A stretch of 64,000 nucleotides of DNA from the NCBI GenBank assembly GCA_964410105.1, contig CAYPFY010000003.1, positions 124,001 to 188,000 of the forward strand, given 5' to 3'. Made by a program: the position numbers and the translations under genes. Positions 8,689-17,507 of the stretch are shown here, piece by piece (within the stretch, counting starts at the first letter, position 1; the number at the start of each line of letters is the position of its first letter). Source of the stretch: CAYPFY01 sp964410105. Lineage in GTDB: Bacteria; Bacteroidota; Ignavibacteria; UBA10030; SZUA-254. The notes beneath the pieces are model-generated. The model was not told the DNA's origin. It worked only from the letters and a program-made list of their open reading frames with translations, and did not search any database.

Positions 8689-9879
8689 ATGACCAAACTG
8701 ACGATTGACGATATCCGCCTGCGCGGGAAAAGGCTCCTTGTCCGCGTCGATTTCAACGTCCCGATGGAGGGAACCGCCGTATCGGATGACACCCGTATCG
8801 TCGAATCGCTGCCGACCATACAGAGGGCGCTCTCCGAAGGGGGACGAGTCGTTCTCATGAGCCACCTCGGACGGCCGAAGAAAAAAGATCTTTCTCTGTC
8901 CCTGCGGCCCGTCGGCGAAAGACTGGCAGCTCTTGTCAGGAAACCCGTTAAATTTGCCTCCGACTGCATCGGCGAGGAGGCGAAGCGGACGGCGAGCCAT
9001 CTTGCAGACGGGGAATGCCTTCTCCTGGAAAACCTGCGTTTCCACCCCGAGGAGGAAGCCAATGACCCGCAGTTCTCACGTGAACTTGCGCAGCTCGGGC
9101 AAGTCTATGTGAACGACGCGTTCGGTACCGCCCACAGGGCTCACGCGTCCACAGAGGGCGTCACCCACCACCTCACGCCTGCCGTCGCAGGCTATCTCAT
9201 GGAAAAGGAGCTGGCTTACCTCGGACGCGCGGTGAGCAATCCCGTGCGACCCTATGCGGCGATTCTCGGCGGCGCGAAGATTTCAGGGAAGATCGACGTC
9301 ATCCATAATCTGATGAACATCGTCGATCTGCTGATTATCGGGGGAGGGATGATGTTCACTTTCTACAAGGCTCAGGGAATGGAAATAGGTAATTCGCTCC
9401 TCGAGCCCGAGAAGGTCGACCTCGCATCCAGTCTACTTTCGGAAGCGCGCCAGCGGAAGGTGCGGATTGTGCTCCCCGTCGACTGCGTCATCGCCCCCCG
9501 GTTCGATAACGACGCAGAACGGCGCACTGTCCCTGTGACACAGATCCCGGCCGGCTGGCAAGGTCTTGATATTGGTCCTGATTCTGTTAGATTGTTTAAC
9601 AATGAGCTGAAAAACTTCAAGACGGTTGTCTGGAATGGTCCGATGGGAGTTTTTGAAATGCCGAATTTTGCCGCAGGCACGGCCGCGATAGCCGAGACTC
9701 TGGGGCAGCTGACGACGGCCGGGGCCACGACGATCGTCGGCGGCGGGGATTCCGCGGCCGCCATCGGCCGGCTCGGCCTTGCGAAATCCGTCTCCCACGT
9801 GTCGACGGGAGGAGGAGCTTCGCTGGAATTTCTTGAAGGCAAGATTTTGCCCGGCGTCGCAGCCCTGACCGACAAATGA
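8689..9879 (+). CDS. pgk: Phosphoglycerate kinase
   Basis: Transfers the acyl phosphate of 1,3-bisphosphoglycerate to ADP, the first ATP-yielding step of lower glycolysis. Visible motifs are LVRVDFNVPM and MSHLGRPKKK for the substrate phosphates, NDAFGTAHRAHAS, the LGGAKISGKI turn, and the nucleotide-domain ends VWNGPMGVFE and VGGGDSAAAI followed by STGGGASLEFLEG. The 396 residues match the family length. It starts with ATG 48 bases after gap and very likely shares its transcript. Confidence 0.97.
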   Translation: MTKLTIDDIRLRGKRLLVRVDFNVPMEGTAVSDDTRIVESLPTIQRALSEGGRVVLMSHLGRPKKKDLSLSLRPVGERLAALVRKPVKFASDCIGEEAKRTASHLADGECLLLENLRFHPEEEANDPQFSRELAQLGQVYVNDAFGTAHRAHASTEGVTHHLTPAVAGYLMEKELAYLGRAVSNPVRPYAAILGGAKISGKIDVIHNLMNIVDLLIIGGGMMFTFYKAQGMEIGNSLLEPEKVDLASSLLSEARQRKVRIVLPVDCVIAPRFDNDAERRTVPVTQIPAGWQGLDIGPDSVRLFNNELKNFKTVVWNGPMGVFEMPNFAAGTAAIAETLGQLTTAGATTIVGGGDSAAAIGRLGLAKSVSHVSTGGGASLEFLEGKILPGVAALTDK

Positions 9880-9936
9880 AACGATTAGCGCGGCGCCAGC
9901 GTTCTAAACACGAAAGGAGTCTTCTCCCTTAGACAG

Positions 9937-10836
9937 ATGTCCTACTATCGCTACACGAATTCCAGCTACTACCGCCCCTCGCCTCTGGGGGGATTCCGGT
10001 TTTTCCCGCCCGTGATCAAGGCGCTTCTCATCAGCAACTGCGCGGTCTTCCTGGGGATGTCCTTCTTCGGTCTGTTTTTCATCCACGGCACCTCGATCGG
10101 AGAGATTTTTAACAGGCTGTTTCCCCTGTACCCCCTCGGTGCCGGCTTCCGGATCTGGCAGCTCTTCACCTACATGTTCATGCACGGCGGGCTCATGCAC
10201 CTTTTCTTTAACATGTTCGCCCTCTGGATGTTCGGCATGGAGCTGGAGAATACCTGGGGGTCGCGGAAGTTTCTGGGGTACTATATGATCTGCGGGATCG
10301 GAGCGGGGATCTCGACGCTCCTCATCGGGCCTCTCTTTGCCCCCCCGGGTCCTACCGTCGGCGCATCCGGCGCCATCTACGGCGTCCTTCTCGCCTTCGG
10401 CATGATGTTCCCCGACCGCCCCATCTTTCTCTACTTCCTCCTGCCCATACGCGCCCGGTACTTCGTCATGATTTATATGGCCCTCGAAGTGTATGCCGGC
10501 ATCACCGGCACGGCCGATGGCGTGGCGCATTTCGCCCACCTCGGCGGCGCCGCCGTGGGCCTTGTCTACATGCTCCTCGATCGGCGCGGGATCTCGCTCT
10601 CCCGGATCATTCAGAGGACGCGGAGCCGGTTCGTCCCCACCGAACAGGTGGGCCGCTATACGTCGACCGACCGGGTGCACGTGAGTGACGCAAAATTCTT
10701 CGACATCGATGACGAAGAACGGATAAGCCAGCAGCGGGTCGATGAGATCCTCGATAAGATCAACCAGCACGGCTATCAGAGCCTGACGGAACGCGAGAAG
10801 AAGATTCTGTTCGATGCGAGCAAGAAGCTTAACTGA
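9937..10836 (+). CDS. Rhomboid-family intramembrane serine protease
   Basis: 299 residues with six to seven membrane helices in the first 215 positions and a charged cytoplasmic tail. The catalytic elements are clear: HLFFN (Asn92 for the oxyanion), GASGAIYG with the nucleophile Ser144, and AHFAHLGGAAVG with the general-base His at 201 (198 is the other candidate). Rhomboids cleave helices of other membrane proteins within the bilayer; the substrate here is unknown. The roughly 85-residue tail ends in a helical stretch (RVDEILDKINQHGYQSLTEREKKILFDASKKL) also common in bacterial rhomboids. The AAGGAG ribosome site is unusually far (17 bases) from the ATG and can pair with CTCCCTT just behind it. 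Confidence 0.9.
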   Translation: MSYYRYTNSSYYRPSPLGGFRFFPPVIKALLISNCAVFLGMSFFGLFFIHGTSIGEIFNRLFPLYPLGAGFRIWQLFTYMFMHGGLMHLFFNMFALWMFGMELENTWGSRKFLGYYMICGIGAGISTLLIGPLFAPPGPTVGASGAIYGVLLAFGMMFPDRPIFLYFLLPIRARYFVMIYMALEVYAGITGTADGVAHFAHLGGAAVGLVYMLLDRRGISLSRIIQRTRSRFVPTEQVGRYTSTDRVHVSDAKFFDIDDEERISQQRVDEILDKINQHGYQSLTEREKKILFDASKKLN

Positions 10837-10859
10837 ACGCGCCTTTTCCTTCCTTGCCT

Positions 10860-11978
10860 ATGTCTCTTACCATTCCGATTCTGAATAACGAGGTGAAACA
10901 CCCGACCTACAAGGTCGGCGTCCGCCGCCGGACCCGCCGTGTGAACGTTGGGGGAGTCCCCGTCGGCGGAGATGCGCCGATCTCCGTCCAGACCATGACG
11001 AAGACGAAAACCTCCGACGTCGAGGCGACTCTCGCTCAAATCCGCCAGGCCGCCGAAGCCGGCTGCGATATCGTCCGCGTGACCGTCAACGACAAGGAGG
11101 CTGCCGATGCTATCGGGAAGATCGTGTCAGCATCCCCGGTCCCGATCGTCGCCGATATTCATTTCAACCATGTATTCGCCCTCAAATCGGTCGAGGGAGA
11201 CGTCGCCAAGGTGCGCCTCAATCCCGGCAATATCGGATCCCGGGACCGGATCGGCCAGGTTCTGCGCGCGGCGCGTGAAAAGAACATCCCGATCCGTATC
11301 GGCGTCAATTCAGGCTCTCTTGAGGAAGATATTCTTGAAAAACACGGATATCCAACCCCCGAGGCCCTCTACGAGAGCGCGATGAAACATGTCGGGATCT
11401 GCCACGACTTCGGATTCGAGGACGTCATCATCTCGGTGAAATCCACCGATGTCAAGCTGATGATCGAGGCCTACCGGCTGGTCGCCCAGAGGACCGACAT
11501 CCCGCTCCATCTCGGCGTGACCGAAGCGGGCACGGCCAAGATCGGCACCATCAAATCGGCCGTCGGGATCGGCACCCTCCTTGCCGAAGGGATCGGCGAT
11601 ACGATCCGGGTCTCTCTCACCGACGATCCGGTCCGTGAGGTGGAGGTGGGGAAGGAGATCCTTCGTTCCTTGAGCCTCGCTTCCCGGAATGTGGAGCTCA
11701 TCGCCTGCCCGACGTGCGGTCGGCTCGAAGTGGATCTGTTCGGCATCATGAGGCAGCTGGAAGAGAAGCTCGAGGGAGTGAAAAAGCCGGTGAAAATTGC
11801 CGTCCTGGGATGCGTGGTGAACGGCCCCGGCGAAGCGAGCGAGGCCGATATCGGCATCGCTGCCGGAAAAGGGGTCGCTATTCTTTACCGGAAAGGCGAG
11901 GTCATCAAGCGGGTTAAAGAGGAAGATATCGTCGCCACGGTCGTCGAAGAAGTGGAAAAATTTCAGCCAGGATCATGA
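10860..11978 (+). CDS. ispG: 4-hydroxy-3-methylbut-2-enyl diphosphate synthase (flavodoxin/ferredoxin)
   Basis: Penultimate enzyme of the MEP isoprenoid pathway, reducing methylerythritol cyclodiphosphate with a [4Fe-4S] cluster. The TIM-barrel part starts near VNVGGVPVGGDAPISVQTMTKTKT and includes DIHF; the cluster ligands are Cys283 and Cys286 (ACPTCGR) and Cys318 (LGCVVNGPGE), with the conserved Glu of NGPGE beside them. 372 residues from the ATG at 10860, the short bacterial form without the plant-type insert. The ATG is preferred over a TTG 6 bases earlier. Together with ispD at 39.9 kb it shows that the cell makes isoprenoids by the MEP route. Confidence 0.96.
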   Translation: MSLTIPILNNEVKHPTYKVGVRRRTRRVNVGGVPVGGDAPISVQTMTKTKTSDVEATLAQIRQAAEAGCDIVRVTVNDKEAADAIGKIVSASPVPIVADIHFNHVFALKSVEGDVAKVRLNPGNIGSRDRIGQVLRAAREKNIPIRIGVNSGSLEEDILEKHGYPTPEALYESAMKHVGICHDFGFEDVIISVKSTDVKLMIEAYRLVAQRTDIPLHLGVTEAGTAKIGTIKSAVGIGTLLAEGIGDTIRVSLTDDPVREVEVGKEILRSLSLASRNVELIACPTCGRLEVDLFGIMRQLEEKLEGVKKPVKIAVLGCVVNGPGEASEADIGIAAGKGVAILYRKGEVIKRVKEEDIVATVVEEVEKFQPGS

Positions 11979-12511
11979 TCGCTCTCGGATTGCTCCTCGC
12001 CCTCATGCAGCCAGCCGACAGCGCTGCGACATCGGAAGGGGTCCTTGGATTTACGATGAAAAACATCGACGGTAAGCCGGTGCCCCTTTCGTCCTATAAA
12101 GGGCACGTGTTGATGATCATCAACACGGCGTCGGAATGCGGCTATACGCCCCAGTATGAGACTCTCCAGAAACTCTATGAAAAATACAAGGACAGAGGAT
12201 TCCGCATCCTCGCCTTCCCCGCAAACGATTTCGGGGCCCAGGAGCCGGGGACGAACGCACAGATAAAGGAGTTTTGCTCGAAGAATTTCCACACCACCTT
12301 CGATCTGTTCGAAAAGATAAGTGTGAAAGGGAAGGACCAGCACCCCCTTTACCGGTTCATCACCGGCGCCTCGCCTTATAAGGGGGACATCAAATGGAAT
12401 TTCCAGAAATACCTGGTCGACCGCTCGGGGAAGATTGCGCAAAAATATCTTTCGGCCGTCGATCCGATGTCGAAAGAAATCCAGACCGAAGTGGAGAGAC
12501 TTCTCCGCTAG
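11975..12511 (+). CDS. Exported glutathione peroxidase-like (thioredoxin-type) peroxidase
   Basis: 178 residues beginning with a short hydrophobic signal (MIALGLLLALMQPADSA), so the mature protein is likely periplasmic. Catalytic residues are visible: peroxidatic Cys55 in NTASECGYTPQY, Gln89 in FPANDFGAQEPG, and Trp141/Asn142 in IKWNF. Cys101 in EFCSKNFHTTF stands where thioredoxin-dependent members keep their resolving Cys, so the reductant is probably a thioredoxin-like protein and not glutathione. The ATG overlaps the ispG stop by 4 bases (ATGA), so it is translationally coupled to ispG. It ends 3 bases before the convergent E1 gene. Confidence 0.9.
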   Translation: MIALGLLLALMQPADSAATSEGVLGFTMKNIDGKPVPLSSYKGHVLMIINTASECGYTPQYETLQKLYEKYKDRGFRILAFPANDFGAQEPGTNAQIKEFCSKNFHTTFDLFEKISVKGKDQHPLYRFITGASPYKGDIKWNFQKYLVDRSGKIAQKYLSAVDPMSKEIQTEVERLLR

Positions 12512-12514
12512 ATT

Positions 12515-14611
12515 TCAGAACTCAGCCAGCCTCAGCGCAGCCCGGTGGATATCCTCCTCCTGGATGAGGACCGCCCTCTCCAGGATTCGAGAAAAAGGCA
12601 CCGGGGAATTCTTCGAACCGATCCGCATCACTGGCGCATCAAGATGGTCAAAGGCTTTTTCCGCGACGAGAGACGCAATTTCCCCTCCAAATCCCGCGAA
12701 CTGCGGATGCTCGTGAACGACGAGCAGCCTCCCGGTCTTTCTGACCGACTTTAAAACGGTCTCGGCGTCGAGAGGATTGATCGACCGCAGGTCGACCACT
12801 TCGGCCGATATTCCCTGTTCCTCAGCTATTCGTGCCGCAACTCGCAGCGAGAAATGTACCGGGGTTCCCCAGGTGACGATGCTGAGATCGGATCCCTCGC
12901 GCCGCACGCGCGCCTTTCCAAAAGGAACGGCATGAGTGCCGGACGGCCTGACGCTTTTGGCAAAGAACTGATTGTACAAAAACTTGTTCTCGATGAAAAT
13001 GGTCGGCCCCTTGCTCCGCATGGCGGTCCTCAAAAGGCCCACCGCGTCGTCGGCAAACGAGGGGACAACGATCCGGAGTCCCGGAATCGTGGCAAAAGTC
13101 GCGTCGAGGCTCTGCGAATGGTAGAGGCCGCCGCCGATGTATCCGCCCGAGGCGAGACGGATGACGACGTTCGGGGTGAATTGGCCGATGGTTCTGTAAT
13201 ACTCGTGGGCGCATTCAATGAGCTGCTCCATGGCAGGCCAGAAATAATCGGCGAATTGCGCCCCCTCGATGACCACCCGTATGCCTTCTCGGTAGCGCGA
13301 GAAGCCGTTCGCCGTGCCGACGATGAAGTCCTCAGCGATCGGGGCGTTGAAGACGCGCTCGTGCCCGAATTCCTGCAGCATGCCCTTGGTGACGTTGAAG
13401 ACGCCCCCCTTGTCGTGCGACGCCACGTCCTGCCCCCATAGATAAGTATCCGGGTTCCGTCTGAATTCTTCCTTCAGAGTTTCATTTATTGCTTCCCTCA
13501 GGGTGAGCGCCGGCGCGTCAGGTGTGCCTGCGGCTCCCGCATGATCGTCCTCGGCCGCCTCGTAGGCGGGCGGAATGACGAAATCGAGGGCCGTCGCCGG
13601 GTCGGGATCGGGATCACTTTCCACCTTGAGGGCCGTCTCATCGACGAGACGCGTGTTCTCGGCTTCTATCGCCGAGAGCTCTTCATCCGTGAACTCGTCA
13701 TGCCCGATCAGATACTCCCGGAGCCGTCTCATCGGATCGTACCTCTGGGCCTCGGCAATCTCCTGTGGCGACCGGTAAAGCTCCTGACGGTCGGAATTGC
13801 TGTGGGAATTTATCCGCACGCAATCGGCGTGCAGGATCGCCGGCCCCTCGCCCGATTTTACCCGGTCGAGCGCCTCCTGCATCCCTCGCCATGAATCGAA
13901 CACGTTCGTCCCGTCAACATTGACGATTTTCACGCTTGTGAAGCCGGAAAAATTCTGGGCGACGTTCCTGTTGGCAGACTGCTCCTTGTTCGGGACCGAA
14001 ATGCCGTACTGGTTGTTCTGGATGACGAAGATGACCGGAAGACCTTCCCGCGCCGCGCCGCTGATGGCCTCGTACACGAAACCCTCGGACACCGCCGATT
14101 CCCCGAAGCTTGCGAACGCGATTTCATCCCCCCCGTATTTTTGAATCGCTCTCGCCACCCCCACCGCATGCAGGGCGTGATTGCCCGTGGCCGATGAAAC
14201 GTTTTGTATCCTGATGGACGGCTTCGAGCAGTGATTGCTCATATGCCTGCCGCCGGAACCGACGTCGGTCGATTTCGAGAGGCCGTTGGCGATGATCTCC
14301 TCTACGCTCATGCCCGCCGCAAGACAGCTCACCAGATCCCGATAGTACGGGAAGAGAAAATCCTTCCCCTGACGGAACGAAACCCCGAGGATCAGCTGTA
14401 TCCCTTCGTGCCCCGCACAGGAAGAATGGTACGACCAGCCCTTCGCCTGCCGTATGTAGGTCGCCGCCTTGAGGTCGATTAGCCTGCCGAGGTGAATGAG
14501 CTGGTACCAGCGCCGGAGAGTTTTCGTGTGGACGGTGATCCCGTTGTCGGAGAGGGGATGGAGGGTGGTTTTCTGCTGTTCGGTTCGCGTTGAGAGATCT
14601 TTTTCTGCCAT
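12515..14611 (-). CDS. Fused alpha/beta E1 component of a 2-oxoacid dehydrogenase complex
   Basis: 698 residues joining E1-alpha (about 30-340) and E1-beta (about 372-698), as in branched-chain 2-oxoacid or pyruvate dehydrogenases of several Bacteroidota. The enzyme uses thiamine diphosphate to decarboxylate a 2-oxoacid and passes the acyl group to the lipoyl E2. Alpha-part signs are the YYRD thiamine contact at 89-92, GSGGRHMS, and the NNQYGISVP end of the cofactor motif at 199-207; the beta part shows LREAINETL, IAEDFIVGTANG, GGGLYHSQSLDATF and VVHEHPQFAGFGGEI. Oddly, the usual GDG start of the thiamine/Mg motif reads GES at 170-172. CAGGAG precedes the ATG. No E2 or E3 gene is nearby. Pyruvate versus branched-chain substrate cannot be decided here. 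Confidence 0.92.
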   Translation of the reverse strand: MAEKDLSTRTEQQKTTLHPLSDNGITVHTKTLRRWYQLIHLGRLIDLKAATYIRQAKGWSYHSSCAGHEGIQLILGVSFRQGKDFLFPYYRDLVSCLAAGMSVEEIIANGLSKSTDVGSGGRHMSNHCSKPSIRIQNVSSATGNHALHAVGVARAIQKYGGDEIAFASFGESAVSEGFVYEAISGAAREGLPVIFVIQNNQYGISVPNKEQSANRNVAQNFSGFTSVKIVNVDGTNVFDSWRGMQEALDRVKSGEGPAILHADCVRINSHSNSDRQELYRSPQEIAEAQRYDPMRRLREYLIGHDEFTDEELSAIEAENTRLVDETALKVESDPDPDPATALDFVIPPAYEAAEDDHAGAAGTPDAPALTLREAINETLKEEFRRNPDTYLWGQDVASHDKGGVFNVTKGMLQEFGHERVFNAPIAEDFIVGTANGFSRYREGIRVVIEGAQFADYFWPAMEQLIECAHEYYRTIGQFTPNVVIRLASGGYIGGGLYHSQSLDATFATIPGLRIVVPSFADDAVGLLRTAMRSKGPTIFIENKFLYNQFFAKSVRPSGTHAVPFGKARVRREGSDLSIVTWGTPVHFSLRVAARIAEEQGISAEVVDLRSINPLDAETVLKSVRKTGRLLVVHEHPQFAGFGGEIASLVAEKAFDHLDAPVMRIGSKNSPVPFSRILERAVLIQEEDIHRAALRLAEF

Positions 14612-14638
14612 AATCTCCTGAAAAATGTTCCTAATACT

Positions 14639-14668
14639 CTAAGATATCAAAATTTTTTGTTAACACAA
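14639..14668 (-). promoter_or_regulatory. Promoter of the fused E1 dehydrogenase gene
   Basis: On the minus strand, TTTG (14669-14666) is followed after 19 bases by TATCTTAG (14646-14639), close to TAnnTTTG. The expected transcript start is about 20 bases upstream of the CAGGAG ribosome site and ATG at 14611. It overlaps the divergent ymdB promoter. Confidence 0.6.
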
Positions 14669-14683
14669 ATTTTCCTATATTCA
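14657..14683 (+). promoter_or_regulatory. Candidate promoter of ymdB
   Basis: TTG at 14657-14659, 16 bases, then TATATTCA at 14676-14683. Spacing is shorter than in the other promoters of this window, so the call is weaker. It shares an AT-rich core with the E1 promoter on the other strand. Confidence 0.35.
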
Positions 14684-14728
14684 TGGGCCTTTTCGATTGA
14701 TGTCCATCACCCGATTCTCCTCCTCGAA

Positions 14729-15526
14729 ATGCCGGACAAATTCGTGAACATTCTCTTCATCGGCGATATCGTCGGTAAGCCGGGACTCGATCTCGTCGAA
14801 ACGCTCATCAAGAGCTATCTCCAGAAATATGAAGTCGATCTCTGCATCGCCAACGGGGAGAATCTTGTGGAAGGAAAGGGCATCGACGAGGATTCCTCAA
14901 GAAAACTTTTTAATCTCGGAGTCCACGTCATCACCGGGGGCAATCACCTGTGGGATAACTGGCACTCCCGAAAACTTCTCGCCGCAAACCGGAACGTCCT
15001 TCGCCCCCTGAATTACCCGGCTGAAAACCCCGGGAACGGCTTCGTCATCTATGACGTGCCCGATAAGGGGAAAGTCGGCGTGCTCAACCTCCAGGGACGG
15101 GTTTATATGCAATCCATCGATTGCCCGTTCAAGAAAGCGGATTGGGCGGTCTCCAAAATCCAGGAACAGACCAAGCTGGTTTTCATCGATATGCACGCCG
15201 AGGCGACGGCGGAAAAGATAGCGCTCGGATGGTACTTGGACGGCCGGATCACCGCCCTCGTCGGGACTCATACGCACGTCCAGACCGCCGACGCCCGTAT
15301 TCTTCCCCGCGGGACCGCCTATATAACGGATGTCGGCATGACCGGGCCCTACGACTCGGTTATCGGGCTCAAGAAAGAGATCGCCATCCGCCGGTTCCTC
15401 CACCAGACCCCCTACAAGTATGAGATGGCCACCCTCGATGTCCGGCTCGCAGGAGTGGCCCTCAAGGCCGACGCCGAGACCGGGAAGGCCGTAAAGTTTG
15501 AAAGCTTTGTCTACCCCGCCTTCTGA
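14729..15526 (+). CDS. ymdB: YmdB-type metallophosphoesterase (TIGR00282 family)
   Basis: 265 residues from the ATG at 14729 (MPDKFVNILFIGDIVGK). Metal-ligand motifs of the calcineurin-like fold are in order: GDIVGKPG, ANGENLVEGKG, TGGNHLWDN and VGTHTHVQTADARIL. The B. subtilis homologue hydrolyses 2',3'-cAMP and influences biofilm and motility gene expression. A longer frame opens upstream from a TTG at 14657, but that start coincides with the promoter and adds an unrelated leader. No Shine-Dalgarno site is obvious. folD begins 18 bases after the stop, so the two are likely cotranscribed. Confidence 0.93.
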   Translation: MPDKFVNILFIGDIVGKPGLDLVETLIKSYLQKYEVDLCIANGENLVEGKGIDEDSSRKLFNLGVHVITGGNHLWDNWHSRKLLAANRNVLRPLNYPAENPGNGFVIYDVPDKGKVGVLNLQGRVYMQSIDCPFKKADWAVSKIQEQTKLVFIDMHAEATAEKIALGWYLDGRITALVGTHTHVQTADARILPRGTAYITDVGMTGPYDSVIGLKKEIAIRRFLHQTPYKYEMATLDVRLAGVALKADAETGKAVKFESFVYPAF

Positions 15527-15544
15527 TTAACTACCCATACACCA

Positions 15545-16429
15545 GTGAGCAGCGCACTCATCGACGGGAAGGCGATCGCCGAAGATATTAAAAAGGAAGT
15601 TCTGGCGGATACCCAGAAGCTGAAGGCAGACAAGGGAATCACGCCTGGACTAGCGTTCATCGTGGTAGGCGAGAACCCGGCGTCCCAGTCTTACGTTCGT
15701 ATGAAGGGGAAGGCCTGCGAGGAAATGGGGTTTTACTCCGTCACGGAAAGGCTCCCCGCGACGACGACGGAGCGACAGCTGCTCAAGCTCATAGAAGATT
15801 TCAATCGCGACCCTAAGATCCACGGGATCCTCGTCCAGCTCCCCCTGCCCGAGCAGATCGATGAGGCCAAGGTTCTTGTGTCGATCGACTTCCGTAAGGA
15901 CGTGGACGGATTTCACCCTGTCAATGTCGGACGGCTGGTGATCGGCCAGAAATGCCTGAAACCTTGCACTCCGGCGGGCATACAGGAACTCCTGGTGCGT
16001 TCCGGCAATGACCCGTCGGGAAAACATGTGGTCGTGGTCGGACGCAGCAATATTGTCGGTAAACCCGTCCTGAACATTCTCCTGCAGAAGCAAAAAGGTG
16101 CAAACGCGGTCGTCACAATCGCGCATACCGGAGCAAAAGATATCGGCGCCTTCACGAAAAACGCCGATATCGTCATCGCCGCCATGGGAAAACCGGAATC
16201 TATCACAGGCGGGATGATCCGCCCCGGAGCTGTCGTCATCGATGTCGGCATCAACCGCGTCGACGATGCCTCCGCCAAGAATGGCTACAGGCTTGTCGGA
16301 GACGTCCATTTTGCTTCCGCATCACAGGTGGCCGGCGCTATCACCCCCGTCCCGGGGGGTGTGGGACCGATGACGATCGCACTTCTCATGCGGAATACCC
16401 TCGCCGCTGCAACCGGCGGCCTCTACTGA
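15545..16429 (+). CDS. folD: Bifunctional methylenetetrahydrofolate dehydrogenase/cyclohydrolase
   Basis: Interconverts 5,10-methylene- and 10-formyl-tetrahydrofolate with NADP, supplying one-carbon units. Motifs are YVRMKGKACEEMGF with the catalytic Lys, GILVQLPLPEQID, KDVDGFHPVNVGRL, the NADP loop VVGRSNIVGKPV and the C-terminal TPVPGGVGPMTIALLMRNT. It uses a GTG start (15545) and is 294 residues long, standard for the family. It lies 18 bases after ymdB. Confidence 0.96.
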   Translation: MSSALIDGKAIAEDIKKEVLADTQKLKADKGITPGLAFIVVGENPASQSYVRMKGKACEEMGFYSVTERLPATTTERQLLKLIEDFNRDPKIHGILVQLPLPEQIDEAKVLVSIDFRKDVDGFHPVNVGRLVIGQKCLKPCTPAGIQELLVRSGNDPSGKHVVVVGRSNIVGKPVLNILLQKQKGANAVVTIAHTGAKDIGAFTKNADIVIAAMGKPESITGGMIRPGAVVIDVGINRVDDASAKNGYRLVGDVHFASASQVAGAITPVPGGVGPMTIALLMRNTLAAATGGLY

Positions 16430-16494
16430 GGCCGACTCCCCCCGCGGTCGATTCCCCAAAAAGGCCGAAAAGTGTGATTTCTCCTACGCTATCC

Positions 16495-16525
16495 TTGATT
16501 CTCAGACGCCTTTTCTCTAAGTTTC
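16495..16525 (+). promoter_or_regulatory. Promoter of the sugar kinase / GH3 unit
   Basis: TTG at 16495-16497, 20 bases, then TAAGTTTC at 16518-16525 (seven of eight positions of TAnnTTTG). It precedes the TTG start of the kinase gene by about 36 bases. Confidence 0.55.
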
Positions 16526-16561
16526 TTTCACCGAAACAGGGCCATTTTAAGGGATTTTTCT

Positions 16562-17497
16562 TTGAGCGAACCGAAGCGGTGCGTAGTCGGGGTTGACGGA
16601 GGGGCCACAAAGACCCACGCGATTATCGTGGGAATGGATGGCGCCGTCCTGGGCGAGAGTTTCGGCGCTGCGTCGAACCTTCACGTCGTGGGGGTCAAAG
16701 CCGCCGCCGAAACCCTTTTCGATCTTATCAGTGATTGCTGCGCCAAAGCTGACTGCCCCCCGGAAGGTCTCCAGCAGGTGGTCCTCGGGCTCGCCGGAGC
16801 AGGCCGGAGTTCCGACCGTTCCGAGCTGAGTGAGGAAATTGCCGCCGTCGCGGCCCGAAAGAAGTTTGCGCTCAAAAATGTCGCCGTTGAAACCGATGCA
16901 AGGATCGCGCTCGAGGCCGCGTTCCCGGGCGGTCCCGGCATCGTCCTCATCGCGGGAACCGGCTCCATCGCGCTATACCGCACCGAGGACGATAAGCTCA
17001 TCCGGGCGGGCGGCTGGGGCTATCTCCTCGGGGACGAAGGGAGCGGTTTTGCAATCGCCCGGGATGCGATGAACTCCGTTCTCCGCCAGCATGACGGCCG
17101 AAGCGAAAAAACGGATCTGACAAAAAAAGCGCTCACTCACTTCGGCGTCGCCACCGTCGATGAACTTATTCCCAAAATCTATCATAACGGATGCGACCTG
17201 GCATCCTTCACCCCAAAAGTTCTTGAGGCCGTCGCCGAAAGGGACCGCATCGCCCATATGGTGATGGTGAAAAACTCCACCGAGCTCGTCGAGCTCGTAC
17301 GGGTTCTGACCATGAAGGTGAGGCCCAAGAAAAAGCTCCCCGTCTGCCTGATGGGGGGATTGCTCGAGTCGGAAAATATTTACTCGAAAATGGTGAAGGA
17401 GAAGATCATGCATTCCCTTCCCCTCGTCGTCATCCAGAAGCCGAAATTCCCCGCGGCTTTCGGCGCCACGATCATCGGCCTGAACGCGTTTCGCTGA
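16562..17497 (+). CDS. BadF/BadG/BcrA/BcrD-type sugar kinase, N-acetylglucosamine kinase-like
   Basis: 311 residues of the ASKHA fold: phosphate-1 motif VVGVDGGATKTHAIIVG at the N-terminus, VVLGLAGAGRSSDRSE, and the phosphate-2 motif VLIAGTGSIALYR followed by GGWGYLLGDEGSGFAIARDAM. This arrangement is that of eukaryotic-type GlcNAc kinase and the bacterial amino-sugar kinases of the BadF family (COG2971). The start is TTG with AAGGGAT upstream. The next gene encodes a NagZ-like GH3 lipoprotein, so I infer that the kinase phosphorylates GlcNAc or MurNAc released from cell wall fragments. The two genes are 58 bases apart. Confidence 0.85.
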   Translation: MSEPKRCVVGVDGGATKTHAIIVGMDGAVLGESFGAASNLHVVGVKAAAETLFDLISDCCAKADCPPEGLQQVVLGLAGAGRSSDRSELSEEIAAVAARKKFALKNVAVETDARIALEAAFPGGPGIVLIAGTGSIALYRTEDDKLIRAGGWGYLLGDEGSGFAIARDAMNSVLRQHDGRSEKTDLTKKALTHFGVATVDELIPKIYHNGCDLASFTPKVLEAVAERDRIAHMVMVKNSTELVELVRVLTMKVRPKKKLPVCLMGGLLESENIYSKMVKEKIMHSLPLVVIQKPKFPAAFGATIIGLNAFR

Positions 17498-17507
17498 TCT
17501 CGAACGA

